Assembly (NCBI GenBank): GCA_037501455.1
Contig: CM074859.1
Coordinates: 90,354,894-90,418,893 of the forward strand
Reading direction: 5' to 3'
DNA length: 64,000 nucleotides
Origin: Lantana camara
Lineage: Eukaryota > Streptophyta > Magnoliopsida > Lamiales > Verbenaceae
This document shows, one piece after another, positions 11,005-22,783 of the stretch. The translations under genes and the position numbers were made by a program. The notes under the pieces are model-generated. The model was not told where the DNA came from. It ran no database searches and saw nothing but the letters and a program-made list of their open reading frames with translations. How positions within the stretch are numbered: position 1 is the first letter of the stretch; every line of letters starts with the position of its first letter.

Positions 11005-14000
11005 CGGTTGTAAAGTCGAGGTTCTAGTGTCAGGTCGTGTCAAGTCTAGGTCGTACGGCATAGGAATTAATTGTCAATTTGAGAGTCTTGCATTCTATTT
11101 GAATTTCCTGACCTACTTGAATTCCTCGAAATACTTGGTTTCGCGAATAACTTGTGCCTTGCATTAATTAATGCTATTAATTGTCTAGTAATTGATCTTG
11201 AATTGTTTGAAAATTTAGATGACTAACGTGTTTTATTTCAAATAGTGATGAATTACTTGTTGTACTTATATTAAATTCTTGTTATTGGCATCAATTATGT
11301 GACAACTATGTGACACGAGCACGCCTTACCCACATGCATTTATTTGCAATATAAGTTGTGAGTGGCAGGTTATGGAAATGATATCAACCCATAGCCAATC
11401 ATATGATGATTTCTGTTTGTCACAAGACTATCTCTCTCTAACTTGGGAAGGGAAAGAAAGCGTGCCGGAAATTGTATGAGGATTTCGGAGTCATCATTCT
11501 TTCTATTGGGGTGAAAATTGAAGTGATGGGATCCGGAAAAGAAGAATCAAGCGTGGGAAAGTCATTTACAAGATCCGAGAGGGTGGGGAAAAAAAATATA
11601 TATATATATATATATATCGAGGATGCTTAGGCCGAAAATTCTAGCAACAAGGAAGAGGCATTTTCGGGGAGTTAAGAATGAAGTGCCTTCACAGATTACC
11701 AATTATGGTATGGTTGAATTGGAAGGTATGGAGCAACAAATGGAAACAATAAAGAACGGCAATGTGATGGTGAGAATGAATGTCGGGATCACGGTTAGAG
11801 ATTAATTCCTTGGAAAATGCCGAGATATTGATGGCGTGAGAATAGAAGCAATTGAATCCAAGAAGTACTATCTCGGATCCTAAAGTTACCAAAAGTCCTA
11901 CCAAGAAATTTTGGACCAAGGAATAAATTGAGGAAAAGGTTCGGGAGCCAATTAGATGTTGATAACCATGAAGGAGTGGGGTTCAAGAAAACTCAGAATC
12001 AAGTCCGGGAAATGTATAAGTCTAGGTTGGAGAAATTTGAAGATTTAGAAGACCGTGGGGTAAACAAGAAACAATCAACAACCCGAGATAAGTCTAGAAT
12101 ACCACAACCAAGGAAAATTACCGGGATAAAATTTCCCCTTTCTACGGTGACAGGTTGTTCAATGCATTCATAAACACGTGCATCATATTTAATAATTAAT
12201 TACTCTTGTTTATATATGTTGTCATACTTATTGTTTATGATTTCATACTTGATGTGTTAAATGTGTGATTTAAATTATGTAAATTAATCGAACTTCTCCG
12301 TGTATACATATATGTCCTTAAATTAATATAATTGGTCTAACGTGTTGCATTCTAAATTGGTTGTGAGTGTAATATGTGCATTAACATTTTAACCGGCATG
12401 CATTATTTAGTGTTTACTATGATAGGTTCGGTTCTCTCTCCGATTCTACTTCAACTATCGTTGCAATTAAGATTATATTGAATCAAGAGATAGGAAGAAA
12501 TTATGTTCGGGTATTATTCGGAGGATTATTGGGATGTTAGAAAAATTACAGATATCATATCAGATTGGTGATATAGTCGGAAATTAAGGAGTGGTAAACA
12601 AGCTCAAAGAGTTGGACAGTTTTATTTTCTTAAGGGAGAGAGACGGCAGGGGAGTAACTAAAACCAAAATTTAAACCTCACTCGAGGGAGGTGGAATTTC
12701 AAGAAAACCGATTCCTTCCAGAGTTCTCTATCAAAATCATGTAAAGGAAATTTTCTTTCCCCTTACACAAAGAAAAGTCCCATCATCGATAGTACCTTCG
12801 CTTTACCACCCTTTTCAAGAATGTAGGTATACCGTCTATAATCCTCTGATAGTCTCAGGATATCATTTGACTCAGTAAATAGAAAAGGGTTCAACTTGGT
12901 TAATACTCGGAATCAGTCCCAAGCTTTAATAGGTTAACTCCGGCAAGAGTTTTCTTACGAAGTTGTTACTTATACCCTAGAGATGTCTGTAACTGCACAT
13001 CGCCCTTTCATTCGTGCTGCCGGCATCGCTTCCGTAAATATACCAGTTGTCGTGAACACGTCCAAGAAAATTGGAGTTAATTGATCGTCTCTTTCAAGAT
13101 CTTTTGCAGAGTTGTTGGGTGTGTCATAAAATTTCAGGGATCAATTGTAAGACGTTTCACTAGGACCTGATCCCTTCAGTTTCTATGTAAGTGTGTTTGC
13201 TGAGTTAATCTCAAGGAATGACGACCTTGTTCTTTTTCCAAATCAAATATCCGCCTTAAATGGAAACCTTCATGAAATGGACAGGGTAAACAACTCAACT
13301 AAAAATAGTCGTGGAGCCAAAGATACTAATGGTATTAATAGCTCTGCTGTGTTATTTCATAATGGAATAGGAGCTCAACTTTCGGATTTCAAATAAAGAG
13401 TTTAAGACCCTTGCTTCGGGAAATGTGTTACTTCGACTAAGGAGGTCGAGGAAATGGTAAAACCTGTTCTCTCTGGTTGTTGGATAAGAGCCTTCTTGGA
13501 GCACAAAGCCAGTCTTTTAAGCTTGAATATACCACTACTCCATGACAAGAAACCTAGGGTTGTTTTCAATTCCAAAACCCGAAAGTGAATGTGGAAATTA
13601 ATTTAAGAAGGGTGCAACCGGTAAATCTGAGGTTAAAAACGGGTATGAAGATGTGGTGATTAATGATGATTTACGGATTATGTTAGAAATAACATTGGAA
13701 CTAAGATGACTATCAGCAATGGAACTATCGAACCGTGGCAGTACAAAGCGAGAAAAATCTCAATTAAAGAATCAAGTATTCAGTCGAGTTGTTTCAATGC
13801 AAGAACTGCAATCCTCGGTGAACGGTACACTTAATCATGCATACCACATGCACCATTATTTTATTATTATTTGTTTATTATTATTTTGTTTTTCTTGGAT
13901 ATGATTCCTTGTTCACTATTAATTATTTGATGTGAACCAGAAGTTGCATAACTGATAATTGCGACTTGCTCCTTATGTGTTAATTGTAAATAATTATCTA

Positions 14001-14031
14001 AGTGCCTGCTAGAATTTTATTTTGTGTACGT

Positions 14032-14132
14032 GAGAGACAGGGATTCTCTCAGGGTTGTCAAGAGACGGGGTTCTCTTGTTACTTGCTCGAGAGACGGTTC
14101 TCTCGTTGGTTGTTGAGAGACGGGGCACTCTC
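14032..14132. repeat. Array of four GAGAGACGG..TCTCTC hairpins
   Basis: Units are at 14032-14050, 14061-14076, 14089-14104 (GAGAGACGGTTCTCTC) and 14115-14132. Each has 5-7 bp inverted arms around a CGGGGT-like centre. A matching set is in element C (42163-42222). Confidence 0.7.
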
Positions 14133-14365
14133 ACTATTTTTGGTTACTTGTCAACTTGTTCTAGTGGAAGGTAGATTTTTCCCAAGTGGCTAGGTTCCGG
14201 AGAGTTGAGGGTCGTGATTTCACGCACATTAGAGGACCTTGTGGATTGAAGACCTCTTTCGAACTAATCCCTGAAGGGGGGTAGCTAACTCGCGTGGAAT
14301 GAACACGTAAGAGCCAATTAAATTCTAGGAATTCAGGACAAGGAATCCGAGGACGGATTCTCTTA

Positions 14366-14379
14366 AGGGGGAGAGAATT
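14366..14379 (+). promoter_or_regulatory. Polypurine tract of element B
   Basis: AAGGGGGAGAGAAT adjoins the 3' LTR start TGTAACGCCCC at 14380; this is where the plus-strand DNA primer would form. Confidence 0.75.
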
Positions 14380-17032
14380 GTAACGCCCCGATTTCCAGAC
14401 AGTCAGGTACGCTCGACACGTTTGAGTTTCGAGCGTTAGGATTCTATTTTATTATTTTCGTTTATTCACTTTATGCGTGTTACATTAATTTTATAAATTA
14501 CATCTCAACATGATTACATGAAAATATGTGGAAATGTGTTAAATTGTAAATTATTGTGCTATTGGAATTCAATTGCTACGTGGAATAATTGTCGAATCTG
14601 ATTTAATTGTTTAATTGTCCTTAATTGATCATTTATATAAATTAGAGGATAGAATTGCATGAGTACTTCTTGGACTAAATTGATCAATTGGTAAACTTTG
14701 CATCCTTAATTGCATGACTTGTATACTTGGAGGATTTAGTTGCAAATAGCATATTTCCCTTGATATATCACGGTATAAGCTTCCTCAAGTTTCCATTCAT
14801 TTCATTCATCAAAATCATCTCTCCATATTTGCTCCTTCTCACTGAGACAAACATTTAAGGAAGAGTGAGTAAATTCCATCATTTCAAGTCATGATTTTGG
14901 AGAATTTGAAAGCTTTGAAGCATCATCATCTCATCTCTTCTCTTTCTTTCTTCCTTTCAAGGTATATGATTGATATTTCTTGATTCTTGAATTTATATAT
15001 GAAGCTAGGGTTTGAGGTTAAATGGAATATTATGTGCTTTAGATGTTAGAAGCATGATTAGGAGCTTTAAACTTAAATTGGTGCTTGAATTCTTGAGATT
15101 TATGAAGATATATGATGAATCCTTAATTGGGTAGAAGTTGATGATTATGATGATTAAGGCATGGTTTGTATGTTTATATTGGGTTTTATTATACTATAAG
15201 CATGTATACATATTTCCTTTCATGAATTATAACATTTGGGAATGAATTATGAGTGTTTGGTGGAGATTTGGAGGTGTTCGTGCTTCCCCTTTTCTTCTGC
15301 TCTGTTTTCTGTATCTTCTGCGTAACGGGAACGGCCATTCCCGTTCCCTTTGTATTGGGGAACAACCGTTCCCATATTTTGAATGATGTGCATGGCGGCG
15401 AGGACGGGAACGGCCCTTCCAGTTTTGGCTTGTAAGCAGGAACGGCCGTTCCCATCTTCGGGGAGCAACTTCGGGGAGTTGGGAACGGCCCTTCCCATTT
15501 TGAACTAAGGGCCAGAACGGTTGTTCCCAGGCCTCTGGAGAGGCAGAAACATTCTGCATAAAATTGGAATTTTGGAGTTTAACTCCAATGATTTATTTGA
15601 CCCCAAATTGTTATTATATGATTAATTACATGCCAAAACATGATATTTACATGCTACATTGTTCATTGCACGATGTCTCATTACTTGATCATGCCGTGCG
15701 TCTTATATGTGGTAATATTCTTGAATTGTGGTCTCATGCACGTACATTGTCCCGTTTTTTGTCCAGTTACTCTCCAGGGCGGAGATTGTTGATCATGAGC
15801 ACGTTCACGCACCCATGAGTCATCGTGTCGCCTGTCAGGTGAGGTTTAATTGCTAGTCATATAGAACCCGTATACCCCTTATGTGATCTTTCGGCCAAAA
15901 GGTAATTATATCTATAATTTTGAATGAAATCACTTATCATTTCAAACAAGTCATGTTCATGAAAAGCAAGCAAGCAAGCCATGTATCATGCATGTTTTAA
16001 GCGAGTAGCATGACCGTTCACGTTGGCCCCGAGGATAGTGGCTTGAGCCAACCGGGAAAGCAAGGGCTGACGGGTAACTCTCGCGCTATCCTCACCTCAT
16101 TGGGATGACCCCTGAATCTTCTAGGAGATTAGTGGAGGAAGGAGTTCCGGGCTTAGGGATTCATGTACCCTCTGCTCAACACGTCGTGGATGGTGAAGGC
16201 TAGCTACCTTCCCATCATTGGAGGGAGAAGGAGACTGGGGACGGGTCCTGCACCACGGATTGTCCTCGGGTTATTGCATGATTTCCATTCCATGAATGCG
16301 TTACTTGATTACACTATCGCACGATTGCACGATAATTGAATTGCATGATCACCTATTGATTAACAATCAAGCAAGCATGTTTCATGTACATTTGGAGTAA
16401 GGTTGGAGACTGCCTTCACTCGCCGGGGCCATGTATTGATTGCATGAAATGATCAAGTATTTAATATTAATAGTTGTATTCTCGGGCGAAGATAACTTAT
16501 TATTGAACTTATATATTTATCTTTTATAAAACTTTACCCCGAGAATATAGCTTGCATGTTAACTGCGCAAATATCTATTTAAACCCCTCACTCGGTCTTC
16601 ACAGACTGACGCCTCCATCTTTCAAGTTATTGCAGGTGCACGCTAGGCGGGAAGTGAGTCGAGTCCAGTCCTCGTAGTTGAGTCAAGCACGGTGCATTTT
16701 ATTTAGTTGTTGATTTATTGTTCCAAAGGAATTATGCTTAATGTTATTTGTTATGTATTTTAGGAGATGATAATGTATTGATATGTGAACTAGTATACGA
16801 GTTACTTGGCAAATGATCAATGTTATAGCATGCTAGTAGTGATGGTTGTTATTGAACAGGTTATGCTTCCGCTTTATTTCTATTGTACGTATGAGTTAGT
16901 CCCGCCTAGTCGGTCATTTTATTTTATTGTCACCCGTTCGCTATAGGTTGGTTCATGTACGGACTATCCATTTCGTGGGTGGATCGGCCTGTAGTGCGGG
17001 GGTGTGGCATCTCCACGTGTAGGGGTGCTACA
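14380..17032 (+). repeat. 3' LTR of element B
   Basis: The 2653-bp sequence is nearly identical to 8345-10984, with scattered substitutions and small indels (for example an extra CAACTTCGGGGAG near 15466 between two palindromes). Its palindrome cluster runs about 15327-15529. It ends GGGGTGCTACA and is followed by the GCAAG duplication. Confidence 0.85.
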
Positions 17033-17424
17033 GCAAGGACTCGGAGGCTTAGGGAATTCCTTGATCTCAAGCAAGCAGGAAGGACCGTTAATGAGTATAT
17101 TTTGGAATTCAACAGGTTGGCTCCTTGTGCTCTTTATTTCGCCGGGATGATGAACTTAAGGCTTTGCAATTCATGGATGGTCTCGGGTATGAAATCAAGG
17201 ATGTGATTGGGGTTTTCCAATGTGAGCACATGGGCGAAGGCCACGGATAAAGCCTTGAAGGTCAAGGCCAAGATTGTGCAGAGTAAATCAAGGAACTTTC
17301 ATGCCGGTTCGGGATGGGGAGCGGGAAAAAGGCCCGCATTTCAAAAATCCAAGCTCCTAAAGGTAATGACAAGAAGCAAAAATTTACGGGGAAAGCTCCG
17401 GCGTTACCGGTGCTCCACCATCAC
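17033..17424 (+). pseudogene. gag: Element A gag, third fragment
   Basis: After element B the gag reading resumes: LREFLDLKQAGRTVNEYILEF then RLAP, the usual gag C-terminal core, then a one-base shift near 17140 and DDELKALQFMDGLGYEIKDV in another frame, followed by a TGA. It ends where solo LTR E begins at 17425. The zinc-knuckle part follows on the far side of E at 50452. Confidence 0.75.
17420..17424 (+). repeat. Left TSD of solo LTR E (ATCAC)
   Basis: ATCAC precedes TGTAGCACCCC at 17425 and is repeated at 50452-50456 after GGGCATCACA. Confidence 0.85.
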
Positions 17425-17739
17425 TGTAGCACCCCAAATGGAAGGCACCACATCCCCCGCACTATGACCTAAATCCGATTACGAAATGGGAAGTCCGTAC
17501 CCAAATCCGAATCATAGCGAATGGGAGACCAACTCACACAATATGCTAGGCAGAGCTAACTCAACGGCTCAGAGCGCGGAAGCAAATAAAACCATCAACA
17601 TCAGATAGCGGAAGCATTTAAAATAAAACATGCATAGCAGGTGACTGGTTCAACTAGCATAGATACCTATTCCCGAATATCAAGTCATAATCCAACATAA
17701 GTATTATCAAACTATCCATCAACATTCCAGTACTAGCGT

Positions 17740-17744
17740 GCTAA
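17740..17744 (+). repeat. Left TSD of copia I (GCTAA)
   Basis: GCTAA precedes TGTTAGGAAT at 17745 and recurs at 39038-39042 right after the 3' LTR. Confidence 0.88.
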
Positions 17745-19584
17745 TGTTAGGAATAGTGCCCTTAAAGCTGATTGTATATCCGCTTTCCTTTTATAAATCA
17801 CAGACAATCTTTGATTAATAAACGAACTTTGGCAACTCTTCTTTATATGCTCTTGTTTGATTGTATGTTTACTTTAATTGTGCATGTATTAGAACTCCCC
17901 TAATCAATATGACTTATAGGACTCAACCATTTAGGTGAAATGGTTCATGAAACGAGCCCTACATCACATAAGTCATTGACTTGTTCGAGGCTTGCTCGTG
18001 TGATCACGCCCCTAAGAAGGACCATCTTGTTTCATGGGGTGCAAAGTATATTGTTGATACGTGCGTGATACATAGGGGTGCTTGCTTATTCTGAGTAAGT
18101 ACACTGAGGTGTCCCGTGTGAGAAGATTCCTAAATGGGAAAGGAAGTTTCTATTTCCAATTTCTGGAAATAGAAACTTCCAGATTAGGAAATATCTCACG
18201 AGTCATTGATGTGATTAAGTGATCCTTAGACTTGAGGTTCCAATGATACTTTATGGGCTAACTCTACAGTCTTAGGTATAAGCTTTAAAGGGTGTCGCCT
18301 TAGACAACTGATTCAAAGCTTATGTTGGGGCTACACAAGTGGCACATGAAAGTATATGAGAATCGATAAAGGACCTACGCTTGCATCAGAAAGTTGATCT
18401 CTTATTGTGTAAGTCATTCATATGTCATCTAGGAGTCCTTGGCCAAGGCAGTGGATCAAGATATCAAGAAATGAGTTTCTTGGATTGAGACCAAATGGAT
18501 ATGAAATGCACTTAACTTTAAGATCAAGATTATTAGGGTTCTAGTTATTCCCTTGCCCTAGATCTTGATGGAGAGATGGGACGTAGGAGGATTATATCTC
18601 ACATATGTCGATGACTTAAAGGTTCTTTTAAATTAAGATATTCTTATTCAGCTAGGGTTCATACACCTGTTGCTAGACTATAGTCGTATGATCTGTAGAC
18701 TGATTAATTAATTGGGAATTAATTAATCACGGTCACTGCTAATTGAATTAAGAACCTAGAGTGTCACACATAACAACCCGGTCACGTGAGTTAAGGCTTG
18801 AATCGATTAAACGAGTTGATCGAACCAATAGGAGATTAGTGGGGACCACACATGTGAAACATGTGTGGGACACGTGTCACATGATAGTGTATGATTAAAT
18901 AATTAATATTGATTAATTATTTAATGAACTTTAATTTAATTATGAACTAATATTAAAGTCCTAATTTGGAGATTTTAAGTCTAATAAATAATTAATTATG
19001 AATTAATTAATTATTAGCTTCAAGTTATTTATTTTAAATAAATAAAGTAAATTAAAATATCTAAGAGAGTTGGATATTTAATTCTTGCTTGACTAGTTGG
19101 TCAAAAGAAGACTTTTGGTCAAAGTAGGAGTCTTTCTCTCCAAGCAAGAAATCCCTTACCAAAAGGGTTTTGGAAAGTCTTGTTAATCAAGACATGGGGT
19201 TTCGAACCCCTAGCCTATTAATACTTAGGGTTCGAACCCCTTAGGGGTTAATGCACAAATTCTCTTTCTCCAAATTATGCACTAAACCCTAGAGCCAAAA
19301 CACCGAATATAGAACTAGCATCCTCCCTATTCGGATCATGGCCGAGGTTGGTGGGCTAATTCTCTAGAGGGCTACTATCGTGAAGCCTTGAAAGATTCGA
19401 AGAAGCTTTTCGGGATCAAGCCGCGTGAAGAGCATTCTTGGGCGGCTAGAACGTGTCAAGAAAGCTACTATCTAAGTGAGTTTCTTGATCTCTACGAATT
19501 TGGGAATAGGAATTGCAAGATTCGATTCTATCTTTTGGGAAAAATTTTAAATTTTCGCTGCGTTTCTGTCTCGTTTTCCCAACA
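17745..19584 (+). repeat. 5' LTR of copia I
   Basis: The 1840-bp LTR runs TGTTAGGAATAG to TTTTCCCAACA. It includes a perfect 16-bp inverted repeat (18142-18180), AT-rich TTAATTAATT tracts, and two GGGTTCGAACC palindromes (about 19198 and 19228). Compared with the 3' LTR it lacks about 45 bp near 17965 but keeps about 55 bp that the 3' copy has lost near 37283. It has no gene. Confidence 0.88.
18142..18180. repeat. Perfect hairpin in the copia I 5' LTR
   Basis: GGAAGTTTCTATTTCC (18142-18157), a 7-base spacer, then its exact reverse complement (18165-18180). The 3' LTR keeps a shortened version, GTTTCTATTTC..GAAATAGAAAC, at 37647-37670. Confidence 0.85.
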
Positions 19585-19586
19585 AG

Positions 19587-19599
19587 TGGTATCAGAGCC
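19587..19599 (+). promoter_or_regulatory. Primer binding site of copia I (tRNA-Met)
   Basis: TGGTATCAGAGCC lies 2 bases after the LTR end AACA. Confidence 0.88.
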
Positions 19600-20835
19600 A
19601 CCTTGCAAGGTCTATTTCTAATTCGTCTCAATTATTCTGAATTTGGTAGAAATTCTTAGGTTTAGATGCGACTGAGTATTCATGAGTTTTTAAAAATCTA
19701 AGAAAAATTGAATCTGTATTTTTTTCCTGAAATTTCTGAAAAATTATTTCTGAAAAACTTTTGATTTTAAGACGTTTTGAATCAAATTGAATTGAATCAT
19801 GTTTTTAATTTCTGGATTGTTGTTGGTTTTTGAACTCAAAATACGAAACACGAAATCGCGTTACCAAAATGCGAGCCTAAACGTGCTAAGGCGTAGCATG
19901 CCTAGGCCCGCGCGCCATGACCGCAGAGCAATCCTGTAGCCACGCGGGACTGCCCGCCCGCGCCTAGGTGCGCCCGCACCACAGCCCTGCAACCGCGCAG
20001 GAGCCAGCCGCAAGCCCTGCCCCTGTCCCGCCCAGCGGCTGCGCGCGGCGCTAGTGCGCACGTCCATGCGCGTGATGCTGTGCGGCTTTCGAGCAGGCGT
20101 GCGGTCCGTTCCGGGCCCCGTTTCGCAATCTTGATTTTCATGTTTAGTCCAATCCGATCCCGATTTAATTTTTTTTTATTAAAATTAATTTTTATTATAA
20201 AAAAAATTTAAAATTGGGATTTTTTATGAAGTTAAAAACAGATTTAATTTTTGGGAAAATTACACTTATTATTTTTGAAATATTGGAGAATAAAATTATT
20301 AATTTTTAGAAATTAATTGGAATTTTATTGATTTAATATTTCTTGGTTTGTTTGAAAAGCTCATCAACAAGAATTGCATCTAAGTCGTGTTTTATGCTTT
20401 TAGAGCTTAAAGCGAGAATTTTAATTTATGGATAAATTTAAATTCTTGCAATTTTTACATGTTAGGTGATCATGGGTTTAGTTTTATGAATGGTTTTAAT
20501 TTATGCACATGGATGGTTTAAATTTGGGGTTGGAGCCCCATAGTTGCATTTTTCAATTAGGGTCGGTCCCCCGCTTATGTGCGTATTATTATGTGTTTAT
20601 TATGTGGCTTTCCATATTACTGTTTTTTAGGTCGGGGTATGCCCTGTGTAATTGTCTAAGGCTACTATAAAGATTGAGCCTTATTACTTTATGTCTTTTT
20701 TCTTTTATTTTAATTTGAGAGTAGAGAAGGTGGTGAGATCTTTTTCTTTCATTTTGGAGACAATGCACCCATGGAGTAAGATGGATCCGCATAACAAGTA
20801 ACAAGATGGAGGCCATAAGTGAAGACCTCTCAAAG
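19600..20835 (+). other. Leader of copia I up to the virus insertion
   Basis: This untranslated leader has a strikingly GC-rich island (about 19880-20125) inside AT-rich sequence, then blocks shared with element H, including TTATTATGTGGCTTTCC (about 20596) and GCACCCATGG (about 20764). Frames across the GC island on the minus strand are compositional. The match to H stops at about 20835, where virus sequence begins. Confidence 0.75.
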
Positions 20836-20895
20836 TCGTATAGTGTAGAGAACTAATCTCAGTTTCACTTATGAATCTTTTTCTGGGAATATATC
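20836..20895 (-). repeat. Inverted 60-bp virus fragment at the left boundary
   Basis: This stretch is the reverse complement of 27598-27657 in the virus intergenic region (also present near 32634-32693). It abuts leader sequence in the forward orientation, making a back-to-back junction with the shared bases ATATC. Confidence 0.85.
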
Positions 20896-20905
20896 AGAGC
20901 CATGT
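20893..20905 (+). promoter_or_regulatory. Virus primer-site remnant (tRNA-Met type)
   Basis: ATCAGAGCCATGT matches the 3' two thirds of the TGGTATCAGAGCC site; its first bases were replaced at the inverted junction. Plant pararetroviruses prime minus strands here and the DNA has a gap at this point, so a break exactly here fits integration of gapped virus DNA. Confidence 0.55.
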
Positions 20906-20998
20906 AAAAAATCTTTTCGAAAAACGGGGCACCAAGTGAGTATATCGTGATAGATTCCGGCGAGTTGGTAGAAGAAGAGCTAGAAAACCCTCCTAGCT

Positions 20999-22783
20999 AT
21001 GGATACATCTCCTGATCAGTTGATTTCAGTTTCCTCTTCTCTTTGCCTTCCTCGTCACTCAACCAGTAAAATAGAAAACCTTGTAGAATACTCTACTATC
21101 CCAGATAATGCCATTATAGAACAAATTGAGTCAGTCCCTACAATATTTACCGAAAAAGAGGTTCTCTGAGAGGAATCAGATCTTTGATCTCCTCCAACCG
21201 TCCCTCACAAACAAAAAGTTTGTCCAGTCTTCCAAACTGGATAAGTGTGATCTACAATATTCCAAGCGAGAGCAGTACGTTACTCTCTCCATCCCTTCAG
21301 AGTTCATATCTTCCTGGAGACAGGAAGGATACACACACCTCCACTTCGGAGCCGTTCGTCTTGTTCTCTCTTACCAGGGGAGAAAAGGTCTTCCAGTAAC
21401 AGCCAGACTGGCCTTGCTGGATACCAGATACCTGAAGTATGAGGATGCCGTTATCGGGACAGTGGTAACCACTCTCAACAGCGGAAGTGCAGTCTTGACT
21501 TACTTCCCCAATTTTGCCATGTCCTTGGGAGATGCTAATCTTCCCAACGCCTTGAAAGTTCAAGTCCAAATCACTGGAGCAGAACAAGTAGCTACAGCAG
21601 TAACAGCTACTCTCCATCACCAGCTTGTCTACAGGTTGCAGAACCATGGTCTAGATCTTCAAGGATCTGGATCCCCAGACGCTCTAATGATCCTAGCAAA
21701 CTCTGGATCCGATACTCCAACTATCGTCCAGGTTCCGAGACAAATTCCCATAAAAGAACTGGAAAGGTTAATGCCAACAGAGTGGATCACAAACTATGAG
21801 TCACTCCAACAGACTCATGAGCCAGTCAGATCTACAACCTACGAGTTCAAGACACTGCCAGATGGTAGAACCAAAACCATTTTCAAGCAACCTCAGGAAG
21901 ATACTCCATCTTCCTCAAGTCCAATCTTCAAACAGCTGATGATTCAGCCGGTGGTACCGACAAGCAGAGAAACATACCCTATCCTAGGGTATCTGCCGGT
22001 AAACTCCTTCTTCCCCGATGGAAAGGAGTCTTACATAGACAAAGTTGATGGCCACTTCATATGGGATGCTGACCCATCTATGTGTGACCCTGGATGTTCT
22101 TGCAACGAAGAATCCGACTCCGACGACGATGATGAAAGTGAGGCTAGTCGGAGAAGAATACGAAGGAAAGCAAGAAAGAAAGGTCTTCCTTGTAGGACCT
22201 ATAAACCAAAAGAACCAGATCCAGATCCACCGACAGTCGCACAACCCTTGTCTTGCTATGATGAGGCGCTAGCCATCCTAAAGGCAGAACAGCAACAACA
22301 GAAGCAGAAAAGCTGCAGACAGGATTTGCCACAGTATAATCCACCACCATCCTTACCATGCCAACCTTGCATGATGATACACAGTTTGGGCACCAGTTTT
22401 CCACCTGCAGAAAGAAGCACAGAAAATAAGGTTGCAATCCGACCTTATGTCCAGACTACCACAGTCGACTCTGATGGAGGAATAACTTCGTCTCTTTCTC
22501 AAGGAGAAGAAGTCTTGAACTGGCAAACCACAAATGCCAGAGCTCAGAATAAAGCCTTAATCTAAATTGATTCTAAAGTTGATAAGGTTTTATCCCACGT
22601 TCAGGATACCAACCAGAAAGTGAATATTATCTCTCGGGAGCTTGATCAGATGTACAAGAGAGTAGTTTCCAGGATAGAGCTTCTTGATAAAGAACTCAGG
22701 CAGCTTATTTCCTTAAGAAGGATGGGTCCAGAATTCGACCAAAAAGAGAGAGAGATCAGAAATCTCAAAAAGGATCTTGCTTA
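20999..22783 (+). pseudogene. Virus copy 1: movement protein region (MP, 30K family) with coiled-coil tail, broken
   Basis: The natural start is probably ATG 20999, whose frame (MDTSPDQLIS...) gives about 55 residues before TGA; a single-base shift in the A-rich run near 21160 moves to the main open frame 21126-22565 (479 residues). That frame has the caulimovirid cell-to-cell movement signature: LDTRY at residues 98-102, GT..TTLNSG, YFPNFAMSL and QVQITGA. The movement protein acts at plasmodesmata. After the stop TAA 22563-22565 the same frame stays open to 22780 with a heptad-rich, coiled-coil-like tail, then TAA 22781-22783 abutting ATG 22784. A Cys-rich, acidic stretch lies around residues 315-345. 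Broken by one frameshift and one or two nonsense codons. Confidence 0.8.

Larger units (their letters stand above)
10985..14379 (+). other. Internal region of element B, no recognisable coding domain
   Basis: The 3.4 kb contains the primer site, an (AT)n run (11596-11617), short frames of at most 86 residues without family motifs, an early purine-rich TTAAGGGAGAGAG (12629-12641), a GAGAGACGG..TCTCTC hairpin array (14032-14132) and the polypurine tract. The frames around 11623-12173 (lysine-rich) may be old coding remnants but match nothing I recognise. Confidence 0.65.
8345..17032 (+). mobile_element. Element B: non-autonomous long-LTR gypsy-type element (LARD-like)
   Basis: B is 8.69 kb, with LTRs at 8345-10984 and 14380-17032, a Met-type primer site, a polypurine tract and a GCAAG duplication. 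Its 3.4-kb interior shows no gag or pol motif in any frame. That matches large retrotransposon derivatives, which borrow enzymes from a related element; its LTR landmarks are those of element A and relatives, so a Tekay-like partner is the natural guess. It is inserted in gag of A. Confidence 0.8.

Noticed and set aside
11623..12173. Lysine-rich frames in the interior of B considered as gag
   Set aside because: No gag core, no zinc knuckle and several stops; kept as part of a non-coding interior.
19861..20141. Overlapping minus-strand frames of 68 and 79 residues in the GC-rich leader
   Set aside because: Codon use follows GC composition, there is no family motif, and the region is the untranslated leader of copia I.
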